From NCBI RefSeq assembly GCF_002321025.1, contig NZ_DCLL01000047.1, positions 1 to 63,301 on the forward strand: 63,301 bases of DNA. The letters are read 5' to 3'. Position numbers and translations under genes: made by a program. Source of the DNA: Acinetobacter lwoffii (GTDB taxonomy: Bacteria > Pseudomonadota > Gammaproteobacteria > Pseudomonadales > Moraxellaceae). Shown in pieces: positions 1-10,282 of the stretch. Within the stretch, counting starts at the first letter, position 1, and each line of letters opens with the position of its first letter. The notes under the pieces are model-generated. The model was not told the DNA's origin, did no database searches, and saw only the letters and a list, made by a program, of their open reading frames with translations.

Positions 1-1
1 C

Positions 2-1151
2 AGCAATTCCAAACTTCCTGAAGAACTCAGACTCAAGTGCCTCAATATTGTTTCTGACCAACTCCATGGTTTCGGACCCACTTTAGCGCATGAAAAGCTC
101 ACCACCGTACATGGATTCGATCTTTCAGTAGAAACCCTGCGTTCCTGGATGATTGCAGCTGACTTATGGATGCCTCGATCCAAGCGCCTGAAACGACCGT
201 ATCAGCCTCGTTACAACCGGGATTGCTTTGGTGAACTGATCCAAATTGATGGCTCACACCATGACTGGTTTGAAGGACGCGCTGCTAAATGCTGTCTGCT
301 GGTGTTTATCGATGATGCTACAGGAAAATTGCAGCATTTACGCTTCTGTGAGTCAGAATCAACCTTTGACTATATGATTTCAACACGCTTATATGTCGAA
401 CAGCACGGTAAGCCTTTAGCGTTTTACAGCGACAAACATTCAGTCTTTAGAGTGAATCAAAGCAGCAAGAAAGACACCAAGATTACCCAGTTTGGACGTG
501 TACTCAGCACCCTGAATATCGATATCATCTTCGCTAATTCACCGCAGGCCAAAGGCCGTGTGGAACGGGCCAACAGAACCCTTCAGGACCGTCTGATCAA
601 GGAGATGCGCCTGAAAGGCATCTGTTCGATTGAGCAAGCTAATGTCTGGCTACCCTGCTTCATTGAGCAGTTCAATCAGAAGTTCGCCAAGATGGCTTTT
701 AATCCTAAGAATCTACATCGGCCTATCATGGAAACAGCCGAAGAGTTAGATGATATTTTTACTTGGCGTGAACCTCGCAGAGTCACGAATAGCCTGACGA
801 TTACTTATGATAAATGCGTCTATCTGCTGGAAAATAAAGAAGAAAACCAGAGTCTCATGGGTAAATATATTGAATTTCTAGAATACCCAGACGGTACGGT
901 CGCCATTGAATATCAGGGAAGAAAAATCAATTACAGCATCTTCGATAAATTAAGTCAGCTGAACCAGCGAGAGATTGTTGAGAATAAACGTTTGAGTTCA
1001 GTCTTGGACCCATATCCAGCAACAGCATGAAGAACTAGAACAGCAAAACAAACGAAGTCGTTCTCAATCTATGCCACGTAGACGAGCACAGAAAACAGCA
1101 ATTCAACAACGAAATCTGAATCCTGTGCTTGACTTGGAAATGTCTGTATAG
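2..1151 (+). pseudogene. ISNCY-family DDE transposase, 5'-partial, C-terminal frameshift
   Basis: The frame is open from the first bases and gives an rve-type catalytic core: aspartate in IQIDGSHHDWF, a second in the FIDDATGKL/AFYSDKHS region, and glutamate in KGRVERANRTLQ. The frame closes at 1030. However, the +1 frame from about 1008 continues without interruption to a TAG at 1149-1151, giving a Gln/Arg-rich tail (QQQHEELEQQNKRSRSQS, then NPVLDLEMSV) that looks like the genuine C terminus of such transposases. One extra base around 1004-1012 therefore probably broke the gene. The catalytic core is upstream of the shift, so partial activity cannot be excluded. The start is off the window. 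Confidence 0.75.
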
Positions 1152-1192
1152 GACATTTCTATTTGGTTATTAGGTAGGACATTTCTACTTGG
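1149..1192. repeat. Tandem 18-bp repeat at IS right end
   Basis: TAGGACATTTCTATTTGG (1149-1166) and TAGGACATTTCTACTTGG (1175-1192) differ at one base and start 26 bp apart. The first copy overlaps the transposase stop codon. Such duplicated ends are plausible transposase binding sites at the IS terminus. Confidence 0.7.
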
Positions 1193-1263
1193 GAATAACA
1201 ACGATTGATATACTCATATAAGTCATTCACCATATACTTATAGCTGCTCAAGCAACTTAAACG

Positions 1264-2031
1264 TTAAAGCACTTCAAATTCAATCCGACGATTTCTCTTA
1301 CGACCCTCAGCTGTTGCATTATCCGCTACAGGTTTACTTGAACCTGAACCTTCAGTACTCAGTAAATGCGCTGGAAGATTTTTTGCGATTAAATAAGCTT
1401 TTACTGCTTCTGCACGTTGCTGACTCAACATGAGATTTTTATTAGTATCGCCTGAACTATCCGTATGTCCAATAATCCGTATCTTTTTTCCGCTAACTTT
1501 ATTTAAGGCACTGACCATTTCATCCAGTATCTGTATACCTGAAGTTGCTAATATTGCACTGCCAGATTCAAATTCAATAATCCGGTTCTTTAATGCAGCA
1601 TCAATAATCTTCTGTTCTGCCTGATTGACTGAAAGCTGTGCATTTAAACGGTAATTTTCGGGTGTTAAACCCTTAAATCTTTCTGTAGTATCATGAATTT
1701 CATAAGAATTTGATACTTTACCCGTTAGCTGAATATCAGAACCTTTAATTGTTAACATTCCGTGTTTAACCTTTTTAAGGTCTTCATTAATCACATCAGT
1801 GACTATATTTGACCAATCCGTTGGTGCTACTACTTGACGAATTTGAATGCGATCTATCACATTTTCCTGACCATAAATTGAATACAATTTCGCCAAAATA
1901 GCTTGCTTACTACTGTTATTCGGTACATTACCTTCAGCAATTACAGGTTGTGCATGCACATTAAAACCAATTAAAAAACAGAATAAAATAATGATTTTAT
2001 TTAACTTTAAGTATTTATTTTTTATTTTCAT
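1264..2031 (-). CDS. tagN: OmpA-domain periplasmic protein of T6SS (TagN-like)
   Basis: The 255-aa product starts with a basic stretch and a hydrophobic segment ending in a VHAQ-type cleavage site near residue 27, so it is probably exported. The C-terminal half is an OmpA/MotB peptidoglycan-binding domain: IEFESGSAIL, IRIIGHTDSSG, LSQQRAEAVKAYL and a closing GRKRNRRIEFEVL. As the last gene of the leftward T6SS arm, 180 bp past tssM, it fits TagN/TagL-type proteins thought to anchor the secretion machine to the cell wall. The tssM gap leaves room for its own promoter. The symbol rests on domain plus position, and other OmpA-like proteins share the fold. Confidence 0.75.
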   Translation of the reverse strand: MKIKNKYLKLNKIIILFCFLIGFNVHAQPVIAEGNVPNNSSKQAILAKLYSIYGQENVIDRIQIRQVVAPTDWSNIVTDVINEDLKKVKHGMLTIKGSDIQLTGKVSNSYEIHDTTERFKGLTPENYRLNAQLSVNQAEQKIIDAALKNRIIEFESGSAILATSGIQILDEMVSALNKVSGKKIRIIGHTDSSGDTNKNLMLSQQRAEAVKAYLIAKNLPAHLLSTEGSGSSKPVADNATAEGRKRNRRIEFEVL

Positions 2032-2210
2032 TTTATGCTTCTATAAATGTTTATTTAATTAATTTAATGCTTTGAGTCAGGCTTATCTGACTCTCAGTTA
2101 AAGACTATTCTAGTACCGCCAACCTTGAATTATTTTCTACACTAAAATTGGTTGTTTTTAATTCATATCAATTCACCCACGTGATCCATTTACAATATGA
2201 TTGATGAGTA

Positions 2211-5200
2211 TCATGGCGCTAAAGTTCCTGTGTTTGCAGCAGTCGTCTTAGTTATCCGAGCTGTTTTTCCTGACATCGTCGTATTCTGTGCTGCGACCAC
2301 TCTTACTGCTTTATTCGAAACAACCTGATCCACCAACTGTAAATTGCTATAACTTGGATTACTTCCGATAGAACTTGCATTATTTCCACTCACCAAACGA
2401 AAATTGGTCTTCACAAATAGTTCAGGATTCTCTTTACTGCGCCAGACCATCTCAAAAATATTGCCTTTTTGTGTACGCTGAGCACTATCAATCAAACGAT
2501 TGATTCCATATTCCCCAGGCTCATCAAAAATGGTATGGGTCTTCCCTTCCAAATCAATCACCATGATCCGTGCGCCTGGAATTGCGCCGGAATTTGGCCA
2601 GATAAAATTCACCCATTGTTGAATTCCGTTTTCAAATAGCATTCTTTGTCCATCAATATCAATGGTATAAGCCAATAAATGAGCCTGTTCCAGTGGGTAA
2701 AACTGGAAATTAGATTGATTGGGTCTCACTGCCTGACGACTGGTATTATTTAACTCACCAGTTGCCATACCATTCACAGGCGCGACATAATTTTGAAAGT
2801 TTGCAACAAACACAGGATTTAGATTAAGCCCTAAATCTTGCCAGGTTTTCGAGCTTAAGCTATAGCCACGACGGATCACTAAGGGATCAAGATGCTCTTT
2901 GACAAAACGGGAAATACTGCCATTTTCACCAAAAATCTGATTAATTTCTTGAGAGGTTGCCTGTAAGCTACCTTGACTGCTAAACGGATATTTTTGCGAT
3001 AAATTTGCATTAAATGGTTGATAGGCCTGTATTAGCCAGAGTTCGTTCATTTCAGCTTGTGCCGGAAGCATCAGACTTTCAAAGGAACGTGTGAGAGGAA
3101 CACTAAACAACTTTTTAATCAGCTGTTGATCCAGCTCATGGGTTCCTACCGACATTTTCTCATCCACAAACTTTTGGGTAATATTGAAGATAGAATTCTG
3201 TTCATCAATGGTCTGTTTAAGGAGCAGCATGCTCGCCGGACCAATATCTCCAGAACTTTTGAGATCATTAAAGCGACTCCGTATCTTGGCCAGAGATTGC
3301 ATATACTCATCTAGCAGCGACCGGTTCTGCAAATCATCTCGTGTACGTACAATCTGGTAGAAGATCTGAAAGTCTTTGGCAATCATCCCCTGAGAGAAAG
3401 TCGATGCAGAATTCTGTGCCAACTTGCCATCATGACGTTGCAATATCTTGCGTTTAAACCAGGCAATAAAACCTTTTTGTGGAACCGCCAACTCAGCTTG
3501 TACCATTGGATTATCCCAGCTGGTTTCTTGCGCTACCCGTTGTATGACTTTACGAATCGGTGAGTTTTCTGGTTCGCCAAGAATATCTATCTGATATGTT
3601 TGCTGATTAAAGTCACCGGCCTTGGCATAATAAATGGCACCCAAGAATTTACGCCATTCGCTGATATATTCTTTTTTATACATTTCAGTCAGCTGGCGTC
3701 GAATTTGTTCAGGACTGCCACTAAAACTCAAATCATCAGACTGTGATGTATTAAGTACCCAATCTTTACTTTCAGTTGGGCTTTGCGCCGCGGTTTCTAT
3801 GGCAGGTTGTACATATTCGTTCCAGGCTTGATAGCTATAAAAACCGGGTAAGGCATAACTTCCCAACATGGTTGTCTGAGCATTCTCCCCGACCATCTGT
3901 TTGATCGTTAATGCAGGAAAACGTACCAAAGCCCGCATTTTAATTTTGTTATATACACGATCTCGTGCAGACACTCCGGTCATCATCGCGGTTAAAACCT
4001 GGCGAGTCTGTTCAACCAGAACAGTATCGGAATCCAGCTGGGGAAATGAACTCGAATCTGTCAGTGTCATGGCATAGCTAAGTAACTGCTCGGCCTTTTG
4101 CAGCATTTCAGCACGTGGCAGCTGACCACGATGCTGATCCAGCCAAGTCCGCCAAAAACGTGTCAACTGATCGCTGAGATGACTGGAATCTATAGATTTA
4201 CGGTTACTCAACATCAGATATGTTTTAAGTGCATTATAAGCATCTTGCGGATTTTGGTCAGATGGTTCTAATGCGAGTTGCTGAACTTGTGCAGTCGGAT
4301 TAATTTGCACATGAATATGATTTTCTTTAAGAACTGCTGCATTGTTTTTTACCCGTTGTAGATATTCTGCAATATTTTGCTGGCTGGGCTGCAATACTAA
4401 TTGCTCAATTCCTTTAAGATATTCAGCTTGCAGTTTCTCCCTGATCTGTTGTCCTTGATATAGACCAAAACTGTATTTTAATGGGCGCTTCTGATCAAAT
4501 TGATCTAACTGTTGTAGATGAGCTTGCAAAATTAATAATGCATCGATTTGTGTGACCAGCTCCGTTCCTGACTGTTTCTGCATCTGTACGACCTTATTCA
4601 GGTCCGCCTGAACTTCTTCCATTAATTGCTGATTATTTCGATAAGACCACACCCACAGACTCAACACCATCGATACAGTAAGTAAAGCACCAGTAAAAGC
4701 CATAAAGCGTCGGCGTTTTCGTGCCGGATTAATATGCTGCTTCACCAGATTTTTATCTTTAAGAATCACTTCAGAAAATAAACCTTTCAGAAAATAACCA
4801 TGATTCTGTGATACAGACTCTTTAGACAGGCCAAGATCATGATTATCGCTGCGGATCAGATGAAATTCCTCAGCAATCTGTTCTGTCATTGGACTTTCAA
4901 TTGAGCCTCCCTGTAAGGCACTGGTAAAATAAAATCCACGAAAAACCGGTTTAAACTGATAAGGATTGTCTTGGAATAAAGTGGAGATAAAGGTTCTTAA
5001 TACCGGTTTGAGACTCTTAAATTCCAGTGGAAAGGTCATTACACTGGGTGAAATATGCTGTGAATGCCGACGGGTTAAATGGGTCATACTTACATTTTTC
5101 AGACCCTCATATAAAATGCCATAATGCTTTTCAAATAGCTGAACAGCATTTTCACTCGAGTCTGGTTGATAAGCCAACGTTGCGCCCCAAACCTGATCCA

Positions 5201-6044
5201 ATTCTTGTCCTTGATAACAATCAAAAAATTCCGTGAAGCCGGCAATCAGGTCCATCTTGGAAAATACCAAATAAACTGGCGCAAAAACTTCTAGACGTTC
5301 AGTCAGGTCTTGAATACGGGCACGCAGGTTCTTGGCCAGTTGTAGAGATTTCTCCGGACTTTGATTGACCAACTCAGCGATACTTACGATCACAATAAGA
5401 CCATTTACGGGCGCTTTAGAACGATTTTTCTTGAGAATATTTAAAAAGCCTAACCATTCAGAATGGTCCTCCGGATAGACTGAATAGCGTCCGGCTGTAT
5501 CCAGGAAAATACCCTGAGTTGAAAAAAACCAGTCACAGTTTCGAGTTCCGCTAAGTCCGGCAGAGACCATTTTCTGATGAGTTTCTTCAAAAGGAAACCG
5601 CAAAACGGAATGATAAATCGCCGAGCTTTTCCCAGCCGCCGGGTTACCAATGACCATATACCAAGGAAGTTCATACAGTGCCGCGTGACCCTTACGATCG
5701 CCTAATTTTGACTTACGAATCAGCTGAATAGATTGTTTGACTTGCTGACTGATCTGCTGAAGTTCTTCTTTATTATTGTATTTGCTTTCAGCTGCAAAAC
5801 CTTGAGATAAGGCAGTCTCGATTTCTTCACCCTTTTTAGTATGCAGATAACACCGGATAAGTGTATAAATCCCCCAGCCTATTAATATGGCGACATAGAC
5901 GGTCAGCAATATCCAGAAAATGCGATCAGAAACCGTATTTTTTATAGAAATAATGACCACTAAAAAGGATAAGGCCATCATTGTTTTAGGGTTGCTAATG
6001 TACTGCCAGACATACCCCAGCACTGTATAAAATAATGTATTCAC
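2211..6044 (-). CDS. tssM: T6SS inner-membrane protein TssM (IcmF/VasK)
   Basis: This 1277-aa product is the large membrane-complex subunit linking the inner membrane to the T6SS baseplate. Two transmembrane segments lie near residues 20-37 and 41-63, then a cytoplasmic NTPase-like domain with an intact Walker A (GNPAAGKS, 133-140). A third membrane segment lies near 447-467, followed by a long periplasmic region with the IcmF/DUF1215-type C terminus. The start is GTG at 6044. It follows the 479-aa membrane gene by 34 bp. No TssJ lipoprotein partner is encoded in the cluster, which matches Acinetobacter systems. In the clusters I recall, tagF sits after tssM, but here the next gene is tagN. 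Confidence 0.95.
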   Translation of the reverse strand: MNTLFYTVLGYVWQYISNPKTMMALSFLVVIISIKNTVSDRIFWILLTVYVAILIGWGIYTLIRCYLHTKKGEEIETALSQGFAAESKYNNKEELQQISQQVKQSIQLIRKSKLGDRKGHAALYELPWYMVIGNPAAGKSSAIYHSVLRFPFEETHQKMVSAGLSGTRNCDWFFSTQGIFLDTAGRYSVYPEDHSEWLGFLNILKKNRSKAPVNGLIVIVSIAELVNQSPEKSLQLAKNLRARIQDLTERLEVFAPVYLVFSKMDLIAGFTEFFDCYQGQELDQVWGATLAYQPDSSENAVQLFEKHYGILYEGLKNVSMTHLTRRHSQHISPSVMTFPLEFKSLKPVLRTFISTLFQDNPYQFKPVFRGFYFTSALQGGSIESPMTEQIAEEFHLIRSDNHDLGLSKESVSQNHGYFLKGLFSEVILKDKNLVKQHINPARKRRRFMAFTGALLTVSMVLSLWVWSYRNNQQLMEEVQADLNKVVQMQKQSGTELVTQIDALLILQAHLQQLDQFDQKRPLKYSFGLYQGQQIREKLQAEYLKGIEQLVLQPSQQNIAEYLQRVKNNAAVLKENHIHVQINPTAQVQQLALEPSDQNPQDAYNALKTYLMLSNRKSIDSSHLSDQLTRFWRTWLDQHRGQLPRAEMLQKAEQLLSYAMTLTDSSSFPQLDSDTVLVEQTRQVLTAMMTGVSARDRVYNKIKMRALVRFPALTIKQMVGENAQTTMLGSYALPGFYSYQAWNEYVQPAIETAAQSPTESKDWVLNTSQSDDLSFSGSPEQIRRQLTEMYKKEYISEWRKFLGAIYYAKAGDFNQQTYQIDILGEPENSPIRKVIQRVAQETSWDNPMVQAELAVPQKGFIAWFKRKILQRHDGKLAQNSASTFSQGMIAKDFQIFYQIVRTRDDLQNRSLLDEYMQSLAKIRSRFNDLKSSGDIGPASMLLLKQTIDEQNSIFNITQKFVDEKMSVGTHELDQQLIKKLFSVPLTRSFESLMLPAQAEMNELWLIQAYQPFNANLSQKYPFSSQGSLQATSQEINQIFGENGSISRFVKEHLDPLVIRRGYSLSSKTWQDLGLNLNPVFVANFQNYVAPVNGMATGELNNTSRQAVRPNQSNFQFYPLEQAHLLAYTIDIDGQRMLFENGIQQWVNFIWPNSGAIPGARIMVIDLEGKTHTIFDEPGEYGINRLIDSAQRTQKGNIFEMVWRSKENPELFVKTNFRLVSGNNASSIGSNPSYSNLQLVDQVVSNKAVRVVAAQNTTMSGKTARITKTTAANTGTLAP

Positions 6045-6078
6045 TTTTATCTCTTTTTTCTTTAATTTTTATAAATAG

Positions 6079-7518
6079 TTAGGCTACTAATGAGATTTCA
6101 TTCAGTTGATCACTTTCTTTATTTTTAAAACATAAATAGCTTGATTCTTGTTGTGTGCTATAGCTTATTGTAATGACATTGTCGTATAGATATGATGACA
6201 TCATCGCTGCAAAAACTGCTGCCAATTGTTGGGTATGCCCCAAATAGCTTTGAGGATAAATGGTATGCTCCGGCTCAAAATCAATATTAGTAAATTTTTC
6301 TTGTATTATTTTCATTGTTTTAGACTGAGTGGCTTCATCTAAGAAAACTAAAAAAGGATGTGCCTGTTCCAGCTGATAGGACAGATCAACCTGATTCTGA
6401 CCCAAGTACGCATATAGGTCAGTGACGTACTTGCTGAGAGTCAATATTCGTGAAGGCATCATTCCCTCAACCTCTAAGTCATGTGCGGATAAACACCAGC
6501 TGGCAGTATATTCTGCAGCAATATAGTCTTCATTTTTCCAAAATTGCTGATCTAGATAATCCTGATCAATTTCAGAATCCGCCATAATGATCAGGCTGAT
6601 CTCATATGATTGACCTGAAATTTCCTGTACTAAATCTAGTAAGGCTGAATAAGCACGATCAGCAGACAGGAAATGAAACTCGATATGAATTTGGGCAGGC
6701 AGCAATGCATATTGTTGTTGAATTTGACTTATAAGCTGCTCTTGATAGAGATCACTCCAATCCCCAGTCATATGATCCACCAATAAAATATGCAGATTCA
6801 GCCTATTTAATCGACTTGCTGCTGTTGGATTAGAGGCAATATTTTCTTCATCTTCACAGTAGTTTTCCTGTATCCATCCCGGATGCATTCGATATTGATA
6901 AGCCAGTTCGTGATCATAAAATAGTGCTGAACGTTTTAACTGTTCCGAAATTAAGCTCAGACTTTCTTCATGCTGTTGGAGTTGTTGTTGAATCAACTGT
7001 TGAATTCGTTGTTCCCGTAATGTCGGAAGCATTTCTTCATTAGTTCTGTTTTCTTCAAGTAAGCGGTCTACAGAATGAATGCGATATGTCAATATAGGTA
7101 GACCAAAACGATTTAGCAGTTCTGAGTCCAGCTCAGGACTCTTGAACTGCTTCATGTGCTGCAAGATCTCTGCATTTTCGCCAAAACTGTGCCAAGCGGC
7201 AGCTGAAAAAATATTGAGCGTGTAATCCTCAATCGCTTGATCCAATTCTTCTTTATTTTCTAATTCTTGCTGTTGTGCTTGAAGAGATTTATGAGCCCTA
7301 TCCTTTTGTTCTTGCTGTCTTTGTTTATAGGATTTTACAGCTTTATAAATAAAATAAGGTGTTAATAACAACAAGCAAATTAACAAAGGTAAAATGCCAA
7401 AATATAATAGGAAATCAATATTTGATGGATCGTATTGAGTATCTCGCCAGTAATAAATGACAAGAACATTGTTTAAAACGGATAAAACTATAAAAGTCTG
7501 AATAATACGCTTAATCAT
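6079..7518 (-). CDS. T6SS-associated membrane protein (AsaB-like position)
   Basis: The 479-aa protein has two N-terminal hydrophobic segments (about 5-25 and 36-58), then a charged Gln/Glu-rich coiled-coil-like stretch (about 65-100) and a long cytoplasmic domain I do not recognise. Its start overlaps the tssG stop by 4 bp (ATGA), so it is translationally coupled within the operon, and tssM follows 34 bp later. Acinetobacter T6SS clusters carry genus-specific asa genes, and I recall one of unknown function between tssG and tssM. I equate this with that gene by position only. The topology suggests work beside TssM/TssL in the inner membrane, perhaps as a substitute partner where TssJ is missing, but that is inference. 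Confidence 0.65.
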   Translation of the reverse strand: MIKRIIQTFIVLSVLNNVLVIYYWRDTQYDPSNIDFLLYFGILPLLICLLLLTPYFIYKAVKSYKQRQQEQKDRAHKSLQAQQQELENKEELDQAIEDYTLNIFSAAAWHSFGENAEILQHMKQFKSPELDSELLNRFGLPILTYRIHSVDRLLEENRTNEEMLPTLREQRIQQLIQQQLQQHEESLSLISEQLKRSALFYDHELAYQYRMHPGWIQENYCEDEENIASNPTAASRLNRLNLHILLVDHMTGDWSDLYQEQLISQIQQQYALLPAQIHIEFHFLSADRAYSALLDLVQEISGQSYEISLIIMADSEIDQDYLDQQFWKNEDYIAAEYTASWCLSAHDLEVEGMMPSRILTLSKYVTDLYAYLGQNQVDLSYQLEQAHPFLVFLDEATQSKTMKIIQEKFTNIDFEPEHTIYPQSYLGHTQQLAAVFAAMMSSYLYDNVITISYSTQQESSYLCFKNKESDQLNEISLVA

Positions 7519-8510
7519 GACATTTTTCCTATCAGGCTATAGCAGGTTTCCGCATTGTGGATTGCCGGATTCAGCATTAATAAAGCTCCTCTGGCTAGCC
7601 CCATCGAATGTACTTCTCCAAGTTGGGCTGGGCATAATTCATCTTTGTCTAGAATCAACCGAAGATCCACTAACATGGTCGGGCTACACCAGGTTTGAAG
7701 TAACTGTTTCAATTTAGCGCTATGTATTCCTTCAGATAAAAAATTTATATAGTCTTCACGTTTTAATGGACCAATGACGATTTCAATTTTTTCATCAATT
7801 TGCTGAATGGTCTCTCCACAGAAGCTGTTGATTCCCAGTAAAACTGGTTGCAAAGCTCCCAAACCGCTTTTTTGCTGATCATCCAGTTGAAAGCTTTCCG
7901 GAATAAACTCATTAATCTTAAATTGATATTTAAAAATACAAGACAATATGCTGCTTAACGCATAATGGGTATTATTTTGCCCCTGCATCAAGCCTGAAAA
8001 CTCAGCAAAATAGTCATCTATAGGTTGCTGTTCATGTTGTTGACCGCTATAGCCACTCAAAGCATGAAGCATGTTTAGATAATGATTTTCCTGCTCAACT
8101 TCATAACGCATTGGTAAATGATAGTTCAAACAGGCATCGACATATTGGGCGGTTAATTTATGATTAAATAGTCCGAGAAAGTGTAAGCTTTCTTCTCTGT
8201 GTGCCCGGGTACTCTGTTTAATTTTATTTGTATAGATATAAGGTAATACGCCCTGTACGCCAGTCAACCCTACGATTAAATTGGTCATCTGCACTTTATG
8301 ATCTTCACATTGCAATGATTCAATTTCAGAAGTCGGAAAATTAAGATTGAGTGAACTAATAAATTGAAATGATTTACTCCATTCTTGATGTCTGTTTCGT
8401 TCAGGTGCATGTCTTAATAATCGCGTGGCTTGAATAAATTCAAAGCTGGTCGGCTGCTGAAAGAGCCGATCAACTACAGAAGCCTTTTGCCACCAACATT
8501 CTGTATGCAT
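7515..8510 (-). CDS. tssG: T6SS baseplate protein TssG
   Basis: This 331-aa protein matches TssG/VasB-like baseplate wedge subunits, which pair with TssF and TssE. The diagnostic N terminus is visible: a hydrophobic aromatic start, then SFEFIQATRLLRH. The family glycine-rich region follows (NLIVGLTGVQGVLPYIYT) and the C terminus ends in a short variable tail. Its start lies 37 bp inside the tssF end and its stop overlaps the next gene by 4 bp, so it is expressed as part of a tightly coupled operon. Length is normal for the family. Confidence 0.93.
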   Translation of the reverse strand: MHTECWWQKASVVDRLFQQPTSFEFIQATRLLRHAPERNRHQEWSKSFQFISSLNLNFPTSEIESLQCEDHKVQMTNLIVGLTGVQGVLPYIYTNKIKQSTRAHREESLHFLGLFNHKLTAQYVDACLNYHLPMRYEVEQENHYLNMLHALSGYSGQQHEQQPIDDYFAEFSGLMQGQNNTHYALSSILSCIFKYQFKINEFIPESFQLDDQQKSGLGALQPVLLGINSFCGETIQQIDEKIEIVIGPLKREDYINFLSEGIHSAKLKQLLQTWCSPTMLVDLRLILDKDELCPAQLGEVHSMGLARGALLMLNPAIHNAETCYSLIGKMS

Positions 8511-10282
8511 TGGTATAACTCCTGTTTTGACTTTGAATCTATGACGTGCATATCCACATAACTATTCATTTGAACTTTCAAATTAAAAATATGATTTAAA
8601 AGTTGCACAAAGATATACAGACTGGCTCCTCTAAAGACTTCTGGATCGATCTGGATTTCAACTTTGACACCCCGTACAAAAAGTGGAAATGGTTTATGCT
8701 CACGCAACTTCTGGCTCAGAGAAAACTGGATCGATTGAATTGAATTAATAATTAGCCGGTTGTCTTTGGATTGCGGCAAGTTATACAGTTCAAGTAATTC
8801 CTTAATGTGACTGACTGCATTTGCTTTCATTAAAGAAAGATTATTCAATGATAAATGCGAGATAATTCGCCACTGTTCTTGCTGCTTTTGATCAAAACAA
8901 TAAGGTAAATTGGGTCTTTTTAATAATATGGCTTTACGTGCCAAACTATTGTCATTGAGAGATAAGTTATTCTGATCTTTGTTATAACTTTCATAAGGTA
9001 AATCCCGATTGCTGCATAACAACTGCATACTGATAAAGTCTGATGAATTTTTTTGTGGTTCTAAAGATTTGGAAATAATCGAATATTTCAGTTCTGTATG
9101 CTTGGTATTACTTTGCTCGGGCAACAGGTGATAATAAAATTGAGCATCAGCCTGATGATAATGACTCATGGCAAAAAAAGGTAATACGGGATAAGTTTTT
9201 TGACTGTTCTCGCGTTTCTCTCTCAATAACTTCATTTCGGTGATCGCATATACCTGAAAATATTCAGGATGATGTACATCACTTATTAATGAATATTCCA
9301 GGCGCAGATGATCAATTTTTTGTGGCTCAGCCTGTTTAGGGAATAAATTTATAACTGGTGTCGCAAATAATTTGAAATTAGCGCTATTTAATTCTGAATA
9401 ATTTCTGATCATAGCTTGATCATTCAGATTTATTTTAAAATGAATGTGTAGCTCAAATTCTGCGGTTTCTATATTTAATTCTCTTAAAAAACTCAGATTG
9501 AGGTTAAGAAAATTAAATTTTTCTGGAAAGCAAAAATACTCGATTAATAAACGATAGGCATGATGAGTATGTTGATCAACTGGGAGCGCACTTTCCGCTT
9601 CAGTAAATCCCATTAGTTCAAATGGATTTTGAATATCAATCTCTTGATTCTGTACTATTACAGAAAAACCAGTCTCTGGCTTAAAAATACAATCTAGTAC
9701 TTGCAATGGAAAGCTGGAAATTGCATCCAGATAAATAGGTAATTTTTGTTGTTCCAACAGTCGCTGCTGCTGGTTAAAAATTTCAAAACCAAAGCTCAAG
9801 GTTGCATTTCGATTTAAATGAACATGAGTCGAAGCATGGGTTTTAAAATTAACAGATTTTAAGGCGATTGGTAATAAATTAACCTGGTTTGTCGTACGAT
9901 ACTCACACTGTACCCCACGGATACTTTTTGATTTTAATACAGTTTGCTTGGGAATCTGCTGGCTACTTTTAAGCTGTCGGATTTTAATGGCATCGTCAAA
10001 ACTGACCACTGAACATGCTGGAAAAGGTTTAAGGTACTGTGGAAACATCACCTCAAAAATAGCACGTGTAAATACTTCATAACTATCGTGCAGTTTCTTA
10101 TCGATCCGGGCAGAAATCAGGGAAAATGCCTGAATCAGTCTTTCGATATGCGGATCATCAATCTGCTCTTGATTCAACGAAAGGCGTTGGGCAATTTTTG
10201 GGTATTTATTGGCAAACTCTCGTGATTGTTGCCCAAATTCCTGTAATTGCTTTTCGTAATAAGGTAATAATTCTTCGATCAC
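8474..10282 (-). CDS. tssF: T6SS baseplate protein TssF
   Basis: This 602-aa protein carries the classic TssF/VasA opening, ELLPYYEKQL followed by FANKYPKIAQRL and DPHIERLIQAFSLISARI, and the VMFPQYLKPFPACSVV segment. The C terminus has PLFVRGVKVEIQID and GASLYIFVQLLNHIF, also typical. It forms the baseplate wedge with TssG and TssE around the VgrG hub. The start overlaps the tssE stop by 4 bp (ATGA) and the end overlaps tssG. Family length is about 580-620 aa, so it is complete. Confidence 0.95.
   Translation of the reverse strand: MIEELLPYYEKQLQEFGQQSREFANKYPKIAQRLSLNQEQIDDPHIERLIQAFSLISARIDKKLHDSYEVFTRAIFEVMFPQYLKPFPACSVVSFDDAIKIRQLKSSQQIPKQTVLKSKSIRGVQCEYRTTNQVNLLPIALKSVNFKTHASTHVHLNRNATLSFGFEIFNQQQRLLEQQKLPIYLDAISSFPLQVLDCIFKPETGFSVIVQNQEIDIQNPFELMGFTEAESALPVDQHTHHAYRLLIEYFCFPEKFNFLNLNLSFLRELNIETAEFELHIHFKINLNDQAMIRNYSELNSANFKLFATPVINLFPKQAEPQKIDHLRLEYSLISDVHHPEYFQVYAITEMKLLREKRENSQKTYPVLPFFAMSHYHQADAQFYYHLLPEQSNTKHTELKYSIISKSLEPQKNSSDFISMQLLCSNRDLPYESYNKDQNNLSLNDNSLARKAILLKRPNLPYCFDQKQQEQWRIISHLSLNNLSLMKANAVSHIKELLELYNLPQSKDNRLIINSIQSIQFSLSQKLREHKPFPLFVRGVKVEIQIDPEVFRGASLYIFVQLLNHIFNLKVQMNSYVDMHVIDSKSKQELYQCIQNVGGKRLL

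Larger units (their letters stand above)
1..1193 (+). mobile_element. ISNCY-like insertion sequence, right part
   Basis: The window opens inside a transposase gene. The element ends near 1193, just after two tandem copies of an 18-bp terminal-like sequence (1149-1192) and about 70 bp before the tagN stop. The left end lies outside the window. The ISNCY assignment is from the look of the DDE transposase (aspartate in a QIDGSHHDW context) and is recall, not a search. The exact right boundary is inferred from the repeats. Confidence 0.7.
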
